From assembly GCF_002277955.1 (NCBI RefSeq), contig NZ_CP018477.1, positions 3,121,206 to 3,185,205 of the forward strand: 64,000 bases of DNA, read 5' to 3'. Position 1 is the first letter of the stretch. Every line of letters begins with the position of its first letter. Under the pieces are notes generated by a model, which saw nothing but the letters and a program-made list of their open reading frames with translations, did no database searches and was not told the DNA's origin. Source of the DNA: Thermogutta terrifontis (GTDB lineage: Bacteria; Planctomycetota; Planctomycetia; Pirellulales; Thermoguttaceae). The position numbers and the translations under genes were made by a program. Positions 28,056 to 36,767 of this stretch are shown piece by piece.

Positions 28056-28838
28056 ATGAGTTCCTGGATGTTTGGTGTCATTACTCACAAGCCGGCGGAC
28101 CTGGCCCTTTCGCTCCATGAGGGTTCGCCGACAGGCAGTGGCGGTTTATCGCCGGCTTTGGCTTGGGGAGTAGGTTGGTACGAGGGGGCCCGGCCCAAAA
28201 TCACCAAGCAGGTCCAGGCTTCGGCTGCGCGGCCCAGCAACGCCGCCCGGTTTGCTCCCGGGACTTCCCGAATCTACGTGCTTTTCCTGGATGCCGGTGT
28301 TTCCGGGGATGAGGACGAGCGGAATCTCTCACCGTTTCATTATCGGAACTGGTTGTTTGCGCAGCAGGGGCATCTCAATCGAGAAGAACTTTTTCGGCTG
28401 CTTGATCCTCCGCACGCGGAGTCTCTGGACGGGGAAAGCGGGGGTGAGGTCTTTTTTCACTGGATAGTTCAGAACATCAAGAAAACAAGGGACCTTGTGC
28501 CCAGCCTGCTTGATTCGCTTCGCCAGGTCGGGGATGATGGCGTGGCCTTCCTGCTGAGCAACGGCCGATGGCTTTTCGCTTACCAGAACGGTCATCCCCT
28601 TTATTATTTGGAGAGACGCTTTTCAACCAGTGAGCACTCCTTTCATTACCACGTCTCGGAGCTGGAAGCCGACATCAACAGTTCTACCTTGGCTACAGAA
28701 AGCGCCATTCTGATTTCGTCGAAGAAGCTCAGTGGTGAACCCTGGTGTGAAATCCCCGAAAGTCACCTGCTGGCGGTAACGCCCCGACTCGACGTCATTC
28801 TTGTGGATCTTGCGGAACGAGCCACGGAAACGGCATGA
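28056..28838 (+). CDS. Class II glutamine amidotransferase-like protein lacking the nucleophile
   Basis: A 260-residue protein resembling the YafJ/GATase class II family. It has AWGVGWYEGARPKITK (the DGWGIAFY region), SPFHYRNWLFAQQGHL (the HPF...W..AHNGQL region) and an acidic GESGGEVFFHWI in place of TDSE. Active members begin MC, the mature Cys being the nucleophile; here the N-terminus is MSSWMFG with no Cys in the first 25 residues. The glutamine-site AHNG is also altered to AQQG. It is therefore probably not a glutaminase; it may bind ligand or partner. Convergent with the CoA-disulfide reductase gene. Confidence 0.75.
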   Translation: MSSWMFGVITHKPADLALSLHEGSPTGSGGLSPALAWGVGWYEGARPKITKQVQASAARPSNAARFAPGTSRIYVLFLDAGVSGDEDERNLSPFHYRNWLFAQQGHLNREELFRLLDPPHAESLDGESGGEVFFHWIVQNIKKTRDLVPSLLDSLRQVGDDGVAFLLSNGRWLFAYQNGHPLYYLERRFSTSEHSFHYHVSELEADINSSTLATESAILISSKKLSGEPWCEIPESHLLAVTPRLDVILVDLAERATETA

Positions 28839-28891
28839 GACTTCCATGGCCTCTGCACCGAGCAGATTGGACATTTGTGGGGAGAGACGGT

Positions 28892-30565
28892 TTATCCGTT
28901 GCTCTTGGGCGTCCCCCGGCGATAGGCACGATAGATGGAGTATCCGCCAGATAGATTGCGTGCTCGGAAGCCCTTCTGGTTCAGGATGCGGACACCATAG
29001 TAGGAACGCTGGCCGCCAGCGCAGTGGACCCAAATCTCGCGATCCCGGGGCAGTTCGTGGAGGCGGCCGCGGAGTTCTCCCAGCGGTATGTTGACCGCAC
29101 CCGGCAGGGCTCCCGCGGCGAACTCTCCGGGAGTCCGCACATCGAGAATGAACGGACGCCGCTCCTCGGGAAAACGGTCCAGCTCATCCCAGTGGGCGGG
29201 CGCCACATCGCCTCGAAGAATATTTCCTGCCACAAATCCCGCTATATTGACCGGATCTCTCGCACTGCCTACTTGCGGTGCATAGCAGAGCTCCGCTTCT
29301 TCCAGATCGTACACGGTGCCGCCTTTCTGGATCATCGCCGCGATGACGTCGATGCGTTTGTCAACGCCTTCGCTTCCTACCGCCTGGGCTCCCAGCACGC
29401 GTCCATCGCGGGGATCGAAGAGCAGTTTGATGGTCATCGGCTTGGCGCCCGGATAATAGGTGGCATGGCTGGCGGAGTGGGTGAAACTTTTTTGATAGGG
29501 GATTCCAGCCCGTTGAGCAGCCTTTTCGGTGAGCCCCGTCTTGGCAATGTCCACACCGAACACCCGAACAAAGGCGGTTCCCAACGCCCCCGGGAAACGG
29601 CTGGGACGGCCGCAAATGTTGTCAGCGGCCACTCGCGCCTGTCGAGAAGCAGGCCCCGCCAACGGCACCCAGGTCGGCTGACCAGTGACCAGGTCCTTCA
29701 CTTCGACCGCGTCTCCCACCGCCCAGATCGTTGGGTCGCTGGTTTGCATGTGCTCGTTGACGCGAATGCCGCCTAGGGGGCCAATTTCCAGACCGGCCTC
29801 CTGGGCCAGGGTTACGTCCGGACGAACGCCAACGCTCAGAATCACCGCCCCACAGTCGATTTTTTCTCCCCCTGCTGTCACCAGAAGCTGGGAACCGTCC
29901 GCCTCAATGGCCTGGAGGGGGTGCCCAAGCAGCAGACGAACGTCGTGGGCGGCCAGTTTGTCGTAGATGGGCACGACCATTTCCGGATCGAAGCCGGGGA
30001 GAATCTGCGGCGCGGCTTCCACGACGGTGACAGTGATGTTGCGATTGGCGAGATTTTCCACCATCTCCAGGCCGATGTAGCCCGCTCCCACGACAACCGC
30101 CCGGGTGACATGTCTGTCCTGAAGCCAGCGATAAATGCGCTCTGCGTCCTCAAGCAGCCGGAGTGTGAAGACCCCGGGCAGATCAACGCCGGGAACATCG
30201 GGGACAATGGGCTTGGCTCCCGGTGCCAGAACCAGGGCATCGTAAGGCCGGGTGAAGCGGGCTCCCGTTTGGCGGTTGCGGACTTCGACGAGGCGATTTT
30301 CGCGGTCGATGCGGGTGACTTCGTGATTGACCCGAACCTCCACGTTGAAATAGTCTCTGAAGCGTTCAGGCGACGCGACGAGTAATCTTTCGCGAGGGGA
30401 GATAACCCCCCCAATGTAGTACGGCAGGCCGCAATTCGCGAAGGACACAAAGCCGCCGCGTTCGAACACATAAATCTCAGCGTTTTCGTCCAATCGTCGC
30501 AATCGGGCAGCGCAGGAGGCCCCGCCCGCCACTCCGCCCACGATCACCACGCGCCTGGAGATCAT
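28892..30565 (-). CDS. CoA-disulfide reductase / rhodanese fusion
   Basis: A 557-residue flavoprotein. Residues 1-450 form the FAD/NAD(P)H disulfide oxidoreductase fold: FAD site VIVGGVAGGASCAARLRR, single redox Cys45 in FANCGLPYYIGG (the CoA-disulfide reductase/NADH oxidase type), NAD site AVVVGAGYIGLEM, and the dimerisation domain. Residues about 465-550 are a rhodanese domain with active Cys515 in HCAGGQRS. Such fusions reduce CoA-disulfide or CoA-persulfide and handle sulfane sulfur in the cytoplasm. GAGGAG precedes the ATG. It is a single gene; the nearby CDGSH gene may be functionally related but lies in a separate unit. Confidence 0.93.
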   Translation of the reverse strand: MISRRVVIVGGVAGGASCAARLRRLDENAEIYVFERGGFVSFANCGLPYYIGGVISPRERLLVASPERFRDYFNVEVRVNHEVTRIDRENRLVEVRNRQTGARFTRPYDALVLAPGAKPIVPDVPGVDLPGVFTLRLLEDAERIYRWLQDRHVTRAVVVGAGYIGLEMVENLANRNITVTVVEAAPQILPGFDPEMVVPIYDKLAAHDVRLLLGHPLQAIEADGSQLLVTAGGEKIDCGAVILSVGVRPDVTLAQEAGLEIGPLGGIRVNEHMQTSDPTIWAVGDAVEVKDLVTGQPTWVPLAGPASRQARVAADNICGRPSRFPGALGTAFVRVFGVDIAKTGLTEKAAQRAGIPYQKSFTHSASHATYYPGAKPMTIKLLFDPRDGRVLGAQAVGSEGVDKRIDVIAAMIQKGGTVYDLEEAELCYAPQVGSARDPVNIAGFVAGNILRGDVAPAHWDELDRFPEERRPFILDVRTPGEFAAGALPGAVNIPLGELRGRLHELPRDREIWVHCAGGQRSYYGVRILNQKGFRARNLSGGYSIYRAYRRGTPKSNG

Positions 30566-30873
30566 TGTTAGCTCCTCTTTGAACGCCGTCTCGAAGTTTG
30601 GATGGTGGTTTCCGCCAGAAAAGGGGGAAACGCCAATTTTTTCTAGCAGATTTCCATTTAGTGCTTATTTCGATTGTAGATTGTTGTGGATGGTCTGTCA
30701 CGGAAGGTGGCAAAAATACCGCAGAGATACCAGAAAAAGGGGCATGCGGAATTTTAAAAGCACGCCGTGGAAATCGCAGGTGGATTAAGCTATATAGAGA
30801 AAGCGAGCCTTGTGGTCCGTTGACCGCCGGAAGACTTGCGGAAACCAAGTACTTTTCAAGGGGACTCGGCACT
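30566..30873. other. Divergent promoter region for rfbB
   Basis: 308 bp, AT-richer than the flanking genes, between the reductase and rfbB. It must hold promoters for both directions, but no hexamer pair stands out. Open reading through it on the plus strand is continuous with rfbB but lacks coding character. Confidence 0.4.
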
Positions 30874-31962
30874 ATGGACACCATTCTCGTCACAGGAGGG
30901 GCCGGATTTATCGGCAGCAATTTCGTCCGGTACTGGCTGCGGGAAGAACCGGGACGATTGGTCAACCTGGACAAGCTCACTTACGCCGGCAATCTCGATT
31001 CGCTGGCGGATGTGCTGGATGATCCCCGCCACGTGTTTGTGCAGGGGGACATCTGCGATGGGCCCATGGTACGGCAACTTCTGGAGGAATTTCGACCATG
31101 GGCGATTGTGAATTTTGCGGCCGAGTCTCACGTGGATCGTTCCATCGACGGACCCGCGGAATTTGTTCAGACCAACGTGGTGGGCACGTTCCGCCTGTTG
31201 GAAGCCGCCCGGGATTACTGGAGTGGCCTGTCCGCCGACGAAAAGGAGCGATTTCGTTTCCTCCATGTCTCCACCGACGAGGTTTATGGATCGCTCGGCC
31301 CCACGGGATACTTCACCGAGGAAACGCCGTACGCACCCAATTCGCCCTACTCCGCATCGAAAGCGGCAGCCGATCATTTCGCCCGGGCTTATCACCATAC
31401 CTATGGGTTGCCGGTCCTGGTGACCAATTGCTCTAACAACTATGGACCCTATCAATTTCCGGAAAAACTCATTCCCCTGATGATTCTCAATGCCGTGGAA
31501 GGTAAACCGCTGCCCGTTTATGGAGATGGACAAAACATTCGTGATTGGCTGTACGTGGAAGATCACTGCCGGGCGTTGCGGCTGGTATTGAAAAAAGCCA
31601 AGCCCGGCAGCGAGTACAACATCGGGGGCAACTGCGAGCGGACCAACCTCCAGGTCGTTCACGCGATTTGCGAGATCGTGGACCGTCTTCGCCCGGATTT
31701 ACCCCATCGGCCCTGCTCTCAATTGATCACGTTCGTGCAGGATCGCCCCGGTCATGACCGCCGTTATGCCATCGATGCTAGCAAAATTCGCCGCGAATTG
31801 GGTTGGGAACCCCAGGAAACTTTCGAAACAGGGCTCGAACGCACCGTCCGCTGGTATCTTGAGAATACCACCTGGGTGGAGCGGGTGACTTCCGGGAAAT
31901 ATCGGCGGGAGCGCCTCGGGCTGGGGCGGCTCAAAAGCGAGCAGAGCGTCTCTCGGGACTAG
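30874..31962 (+). CDS. rfbB: dTDP-glucose 4,6-dehydratase
   Basis: A 362-residue short-chain dehydrogenase/reductase that converts dTDP-glucose to dTDP-4-keto-6-deoxyglucose, the second step of dTDP-rhamnose and related sugar synthesis. The NAD site [12 protein letters not shown] is at the N-terminus, the STDEVYG motif carries the catalytic Asp-Glu, and [10 protein letters not shown] carries the Tyr-Lys pair; [15 protein letters not shown] is the family substrate segment. The ATG at 30874 follows AAGGGGA. rfbA starts 25 bp downstream, so the two form an operon. rfbC and rfbD are not in the window. Confidence 0.96.
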   Translation: MDTILVTGGAGFIGSNFVRYWLREEPGRLVNLDKLTYAGNLDSLADVLDDPRHVFVQGDICDGPMVRQLLEEFRPWAIVNFAAESHVDRSIDGPAEFVQTNVVGTFRLLEAARDYWSGLSADEKERFRFLHVSTDEVYGSLGPTGYFTEETPYAPNSPYSASKAAADHFARAYHHTYGLPVLVTNCSNNYGPYQFPEKLIPLMILNAVEGKPLPVYGDGQNIRDWLYVEDHCRALRLVLKKAKPGSEYNIGGNCERTNLQVVHAICEIVDRLRPDLPHRPCSQLITFVQDRPGHDRRYAIDASKIRRELGWEPQETFETGLERTVRWYLENTTWVERVTSGKYRRERLGLGRLKSEQSVSRD

Positions 31963-31987
31963 GCCGCGGCTTTGAGGAGGGCTTCTC

Positions 31988-32878
31988 ATGACCATCTACT
32001 GCAAAAAAGGGATCGTTTTGGCAGGTGGCGCGGGCACGCGATTGCATCCCCTGACACGGGCGGTAAGCAAACAACTCCTGCCGATTTACGATAAACCGAT
32101 GGTGTATTACCCGCTTTCCACCCTCATGCTCGCGGGGATCCGCGATATCTTGCTTATTTCCACCCCCGAGGATACCCCCCTGTTTGAGCGCTTGCTGGGC
32201 GATGGCTCGGACCTGGGAATTTCCATTCGCTACGCCGTGCAGCCCAGGCCCGAAGGATTGGCGCAGGCATTCATCATCGGACGTGACTTCATCGGGCCCG
32301 ACCACGTGGCCATGGTACTGGGCGACAACATCTTTTACGGACAGGGATTCCAGGCGATGCTTATGCGGGCGGCTTCCCGCCCGGAAGGTGCCACAGTCTT
32401 TGCCTATCTTGTCAAAGACCCGCAGCGCTACGGGGTGGTGGAGCTAGACGAGCAGGGCCGACCTGTTCGAATCGTAGAGAAGCCCAAAGATCCCCGGTCG
32501 AACTACGCGGTCACCGGTTTGTACTTTTATGACAATGACGTTGTGGAAATTGCGGCCCACCTTAAGCCCAGCGCCCGCGGGGAGTTGGAGATCACCGACG
32601 TCAACCAAATCTATCTGGAGCGCGGACGCCTCCACGTGGAGATTCTCGGTCGCGGTTTTGCCTGGCTCGACACCGGAACGCACGAATCGCTCCTGGAGGC
32701 GTCCAACTTCGTGGAGACCATCGAGCATCGTCAAGGCCTGAAAATCGCTTGCCTTGAAGAAGTGGCCTACCGCAAGGGGTTCATCGACGCCACCCAACTC
32801 GAACGGCTCGCTCGTCGCTACAATAACAGTTACGGGCAGTATCTGCTCGATCTGTTGAAATACCCTGGACTGAAATGA
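31988..32878 (+). CDS. rfbA: Glucose-1-phosphate thymidylyltransferase
   Basis: A 296-residue nucleotidyltransferase that makes dTDP-glucose from dTTP and glucose 1-phosphate. The nucleotide loop [13 protein letters not shown] is at residues 10-22, followed by [24 protein letters not shown] and the sugar-binding YFYDNDVVE and [13 protein letters not shown] segments. Size matches homotetrameric RmlA. GAGGAGG is well placed before the ATG. It is the second gene of an rfbBA pair, giving the start of an activated deoxysugar pathway for cell-surface polysaccharide. Confidence 0.96.
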   Translation: MTIYCKKGIVLAGGAGTRLHPLTRAVSKQLLPIYDKPMVYYPLSTLMLAGIRDILLISTPEDTPLFERLLGDGSDLGISIRYAVQPRPEGLAQAFIIGRDFIGPDHVAMVLGDNIFYGQGFQAMLMRAASRPEGATVFAYLVKDPQRYGVVELDEQGRPVRIVEKPKDPRSNYAVTGLYFYDNDVVEIAAHLKPSARGELEITDVNQIYLERGRLHVEILGRGFAWLDTGTHESLLEASNFVETIEHRQGLKIACLEEVAYRKGFIDATQLERLARRYNNSYGQYLLDLLKYPGLK

Positions 32879-33020
32879 CGCGGCGCCAGATGGAGGCGTG
32901 ATCGGCCAGTTCGGGCAGATGTCGCCCGCGCCCTGGTCAGAGCCGAGCGGCACAACGTCAGTGCCAAGTTGGTAGATTGCAGGCCACAGCGAAGGGCTTC
33001 CTGTTGTTCCGGAAGAGATC

Positions 33021-33515
33021 ATGGCGAAGGGCAATAAACCAAGCGACTCAGAACACAACAACGAACGCGTCGTGACCCAAAATCGGCGCGCCAAGCGGGA
33101 CTACGAAATCCTCGATACTCTCGAGTGTGGTATCGCCCTTTTGGGCAGCGAGGTGAAAAGTCTGCGCAACGGGAAAGTTTCCATCGAGGAAGCCTTTGCA
33201 CGGGTCAAAGACGGTGAAGTGTGGCTTTACAACTGTGACATTCCGGAATACCCGCAGGCCAATCGTTTTAACCACGACCCCAAGCGTCCGCGAAAGCTCC
33301 TCCTTCATCGACGAGAAATCAAACGATTTGCCGGACAGGCGTCGCAAAAAGGGTTCACGCTCATCCCGTTGAAGATTTATTTCAAGCGGGGACTGGCGAA
33401 GGTCCTGCTCGGATTGTGCCGAGGGCGCAAGGAGCACGACAAACGAGAAATCATTAAGAAGGAAGAATCACAGCGGGAAATCCGCCGAATCATGCAGCGG
33501 TATCAGAACCGTTGA
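33021..33515 (+). CDS. smpB: SsrA-binding protein SmpB
   Basis: A 164-residue tmRNA-binding protein needed for ribosome rescue by trans-translation. The core reads NRRAKRDYEILDTLECGI, GSEVKSLRNGKVSIEEAF, and HRREIKRFAGQASQKGFTLIPLKIYFKRG; the basic C-terminal tail (KKEESQREIRRIMQRYQNR) is the helix that enters the decoding site. GGAAGAG precedes the ATG. It follows rfbA by 142 bp on the same strand. No tmRNA gene was seen nearby. Confidence 0.96.
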   Translation: MAKGNKPSDSEHNNERVVTQNRRAKRDYEILDTLECGIALLGSEVKSLRNGKVSIEEAFARVKDGEVWLYNCDIPEYPQANRFNHDPKRPRKLLLHRREIKRFAGQASQKGFTLIPLKIYFKRGLAKVLLGLCRGRKEHDKREIIKKEESQREIRRIMQRYQNR

Positions 33516-33653
33516 CCCTGGGCGGGTTCTCCACGCATTAACTGCTCATCTTTGACGCACTTTGCGAATCACCAAGAGCTTCGGCCGTTGAGCAGCAGTT
33601 CCCGCTGAAATATTGCTTGCGGCCACTGCATTTGTCGCGTTGAAGTCCCGCCT

Positions 33654-34817
33654 TCACGGAGACCACTCCGGCCAGGGTTCTCTCAGGACTTCAGGCGCCG
33701 TCGCCCCCTGCAACCGGAGGATCTCGCTCCGCGCGTTCGCGACCGCATCAGAGCTGCAAAGAGCCGACACGCTAACCGTGAAACTCCGCGCTTCAGCAGG
33801 CTGAAGGGTGATGACGCGGCCTTTAGCCTTTTCGAAGGAGCGGCGGTTGGGAAAATTGACGGCGGGCTCCAAACCCGTCACGTATCCATCACAGGTGGGC
33901 TGCTCGTTCTTCCACAACGTGAAATAGGGCAACTCCTGAACATTGAATCCCACGCGAACACCCCGAGTGCCCGTCTCGTTGTGCAAAACTGCCTGCGTAA
34001 AACCTTTGCCATCGCCGAGTGGCTGGATGAAATAGACCGTTTCGGGCTTGCCGGGTGTTTCCGCACCGTAGCTGTCCCAGCGATCGATCTCCGGGGCCGC
34101 CACGGCATCGCGGGGGGCCATTCGCTTGATCGGCAGGATGACGCGCGATCCCGGCTCAAGGAGCGGCCGACCAAAGTTGATGTGGTAGAGAAGCTCCATC
34201 TCGCCAGGCACGGCGGCCAGATTGGTGACTGTGTCGGTAACGGAAAACTCGCAGGAATTGGGCAGGGTACTGATGATTGTGGAAAGTTTAAGTTTGTTGA
34301 AGAAGAGGCGGCTTTCCAAGACTTCTCCGCAGATTGAAAGCTCCCCGGTTTCGTCATCCGCCACGATTTCTACCCGGGAAGCCGGCAGATTCGCAATCTT
34401 GCCGTGAAGCGGATAGCGCAAAATGCCACGCTCGTCAAATTCTGGGGCTCCGTTGCTCTCCAAACCGCAGCGCACGAAGAGTTCGTCGAAGCCATCCAGC
34501 CAGCCCAGGCCGCTTGGTTCCCAGAGATTGACCCAGCGGGGATGGACCGGGCCGCGGATCGGTGCCTTCCAGCCCAGCTCCAGATCGCCGCACCATGCTC
34601 GCCAAATCCCCATTCCGCGAGTGGGGAGCACCACCAAGCGCAGACGCCCGTTGTTGAGTTCGATGACCTCCACACCTTCAGAACGGCCACCGTGCAACGT
34701 CCGCTTGCTGATCGTGACCCCTTCCGGAATGGCAGGGGCGATATCGTGCGTGAGTGTCAACTGTTCCACCCAAATACCGCGGCTCACATCGGTGATGACC
34801 CATTTTTGTTTCGCCAT
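33654..34817 (-). CDS. DUF4432 / aldose-1-epimerase-like protein
   Basis: A 387-residue cytoplasmic protein of the galactose-mutarotase-like superfamily, DUF4432 group. Landmarks are VEVIELNNGRLRLVVLPTRGMGIWRA in the first half, a substrate-cleft-like GWLDGFDELFVRCGLESNG, and a C-terminal PAVNFPNRRSFEKAKGRV with VTGLEPA. It presumably binds a sugar or sugar acid; related proteins occur with carbohydrate-use genes. Mutarotase activity is not established for this group. It is a single gene, convergent with smpB, with a repeat element upstream. Confidence 0.8.
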   Translation of the reverse strand: MAKQKWVITDVSRGIWVEQLTLTHDIAPAIPEGVTISKRTLHGGRSEGVEVIELNNGRLRLVVLPTRGMGIWRAWCGDLELGWKAPIRGPVHPRWVNLWEPSGLGWLDGFDELFVRCGLESNGAPEFDERGILRYPLHGKIANLPASRVEIVADDETGELSICGEVLESRLFFNKLKLSTIISTLPNSCEFSVTDTVTNLAAVPGEMELLYHINFGRPLLEPGSRVILPIKRMAPRDAVAAPEIDRWDSYGAETPGKPETVYFIQPLGDGKGFTQAVLHNETGTRGVRVGFNVQELPYFTLWKNEQPTCDGYVTGLEPAVNFPNRRSFEKAKGRVITLQPAEARSFTVSVSALCSSDAVANARSEILRLQGATAPEVLREPWPEWSP

Positions 34818-35004
34818 GGCCGATCCGTCTCCGTGTTGTGGTTTTGATCATTAACTGATCACCAGGGATTTGGGCTGGAAGTCTGCGCGGATTTTGTAAC
34901 CCACAACTCCTGGATCCCTCTCCTAAAGCACCATCACTGTGGCGTTAGTTTACCTGCTGAAAAGTGCCGAGGAAAGCATGGTCTTAGCCATCTGCAGAAG
35001 GCTA

Positions 35005-35343
35005 CCAGATGCCACGGGCACAATGTGGTGTAGGGGTAATTCATGAATTGCCCCTACCATTCTAACCGGCAACTGAACCGAAAAGTTGAAATCCGCTCGA
35101 TCAAGGAGCATGATCGCAAGGTTGCAATGCAGACGTGACGAGCCCGTCCCTCCGAAAAATGCTTCGGAGGGGCACGCTTGTCGTGCCCGCGGAAGGGCAA
35201 TGCATGATCCAACGCTGCAAGGCTGTCGTGACGAGATCGTCGCTCCGAAAGGGAACCTGACCATCAGTTCCCCCTGGGTTGAATTTCGCTTCCACGCGAA
35301 CCCCTGTGAACGTCGTCGGGGCCGGAAGAAAAATGGGGATGAG
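35005..35343 (-). repeat. Composite hairpin repeat element, copy 6 (full length, inverted)
   Basis: Reverse-complement version of copies 4 and 5. From left: flank CACGGGCACAATGTGG, palindrome 35033-35054 (one mismatch), linker, hairpin 35131-35154, hairpin 35165-35188 (stem GGGCACG / CGTGCCC, loop CTTGT, intact CGGAG head), decayed hairpin 35224-35247, and the terminal block ending AAAATGGGGATGAG at 35343. Confidence 0.87.
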
Positions 35344-35464
35344 TCGGAAACGTGGCGGTTGAAGTTCCGACTTCCTCAAACGCAGTCCCAAGTGGGGCCG
35401 GAGAGCGCGATTTGGCCTGACACGTGTAACCCTGTTTGCTTGGCCAGGATCGCACGATCGCCGG

Positions 35465-35486
35465 AGGGCTATCCCGGCCCTTTTTT
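35465..35486 (+). terminator. Orphan terminator-like hairpin upstream of the PfkB kinase gene
   Basis: 5-bp stem AGGGC (35465-35469) / GCCCT (35477-35481) with 7-nt loop, then five more T. No plus-strand gene precedes it for two kilobases. It may end a small RNA or act as an attenuator in the leader of the kinase gene, 124 bp downstream. Confidence 0.5.
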
Positions 35487-35609
35487 GTTGTGCTGGGCAG
35501 AGGCCGCAAAAGTCGGTATCCTTAGAAAGACGTCCAACGCCCGTTCGAGGCAGTTCGTATCGCGTCGAGGAGAACTGGAGAAGGTACTTGGTAACGGAGA
35601 GCAGGGTCC

Positions 35610-36512
35610 ATGCCGCTTGTTGTTGTGGGTTCCGTTGCTTTGGACAGTGTCGAAACGCCCGAAGCCAAACGAGAGAACGTTCTCGGAGGATCAGCGGTCT
35701 ATTTCTCACTGGCCGCACGCTTTTTCACGCGTGTCCGCCTGGTTGGGGTGGTGGGGGAAGACTGGCCTGCCGAGCACACGAAGCTCCTCGAAGATTCCGG
35801 GGTCGATGTGAGCGGTCTGAGCGTGGTGCCGGGGGCAAAGACCTTTCGCTGGCGCGGACGCTATCTCCCTAATATGAATGATCGCGAGACGCTTGAGGTC
35901 CAGCTCAATGTGATGGAGCAGTTTGACCCTGTGCTGCCCGAGGAACATCGGCGGTGTCGCTTCCTTTTTCTGGCCAACGGATCGACCCGGATGCAGCTCC
36001 GCGTCCTCGAGCAATGCGTGGGGCCCAACCTCACCGTTGCCGACACCATGGATCACTGGATCCGCACGGAGCCCCAGGAGTTGCGGACGCTGCTCCAGCG
36101 AATCGACGGATTGGTGCTCAACGATTTCGAAGCCACGCTGCTGGCAGAAGAGCAGAACCTCATCCGTGCCGGTCGAAAAATCCTGGAGATGGGCCCCAAC
36201 TTTGTCGTCATCAAAAAGGGCGAACATGGGGCCATGTTCTTCAGTCGCCACGAAATGTACGTGTTGCCCGCCTACCCCACGGCCGATGTGATCGATCCCA
36301 CCGGAGCCGGTGACAGTTTCGCCGGTGGGATGATGGGCTATCTGGCGGAGCAAACTGAATTTTCGCCAGAGGATCTCAAAACGGCCATGGCCTACGGAAT
36401 CGTGGTGGCCAGCTTTACTGTGGAAGACTTCAGCGTGTATCGGCTTCTCAAGATCCGACGCCAGGACATCGATGCTCGACTCGACGCCTACCGGAAGATG
36501 CTGACGTTCTGA
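35610..36512 (+). CDS. PfkB-family sugar kinase
   Basis: A 300-residue ribokinase-like phosphotransferase. The N-terminus carries the substrate-binding strand VVVGSVALDSV and GGSAVYFSLAARFF; the C-terminal signature DPTGAGDSFAGGMMGYL contains the catalytic Asp and anion hole; KKGEHGAMFF is the ATP-side strand. It phosphorylates a sugar, nucleoside or related alcohol; the exact substrate cannot be told. GGAG lies upstream of the ATG. It is not coupled to a transporter or aldolase; aceE follows after 255 bp. Confidence 0.92.
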   Translation: MPLVVVGSVALDSVETPEAKRENVLGGSAVYFSLAARFFTRVRLVGVVGEDWPAEHTKLLEDSGVDVSGLSVVPGAKTFRWRGRYLPNMNDRETLEVQLNVMEQFDPVLPEEHRRCRFLFLANGSTRMQLRVLEQCVGPNLTVADTMDHWIRTEPQELRTLLQRIDGLVLNDFEATLLAEEQNLIRAGRKILEMGPNFVVIKKGEHGAMFFSRHEMYVLPAYPTADVIDPTGAGDSFAGGMMGYLAEQTEFSPEDLKTAMAYGIVVASFTVEDFSVYRLLKIRRQDIDARLDAYRKMLTF

Positions 36513-36613
36513 ACGCCATCGGATGGGGATACGTGCTCTGCTGTCGCAGGGAAGAACTTTAAGTTTTTCCATTGAAAAGACTTGCGATTCGGACCGACAA
36601 ATCGGAAAACCTG

Positions 36614-36641
36614 CTTGCAGGTGAGCAGTGCCAGATATAAT
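36614..36641 (+). promoter_or_regulatory. Candidate promoter of aceE
   Basis: -10 TATAAT (36636-36641) preceded by CTTGCA (36614-36619, 16-bp spacer) or TTGCAG (15-bp spacer). It is about 130 bp before the aceE start. Confidence 0.5.
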
Positions 36642-36767
36642 TGAAAGATTGCGAAAGAGCCATGTCGGCCAGGATGGTGGCCGGCCGGGAGGTCGTTGGC
36701 CTTCCGGGCACCGAGAAGAACGGGACTAAGCCATTGACGCGAGGGGTTAATCAAGGAGTCACGCCTG

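Noticed and set aside
35086-35811. Plus-strand frame running through repeat copy 6 into the PfkB gene
   Set aside because: Its first part is repeat DNA and the rest is out of frame with the kinase.
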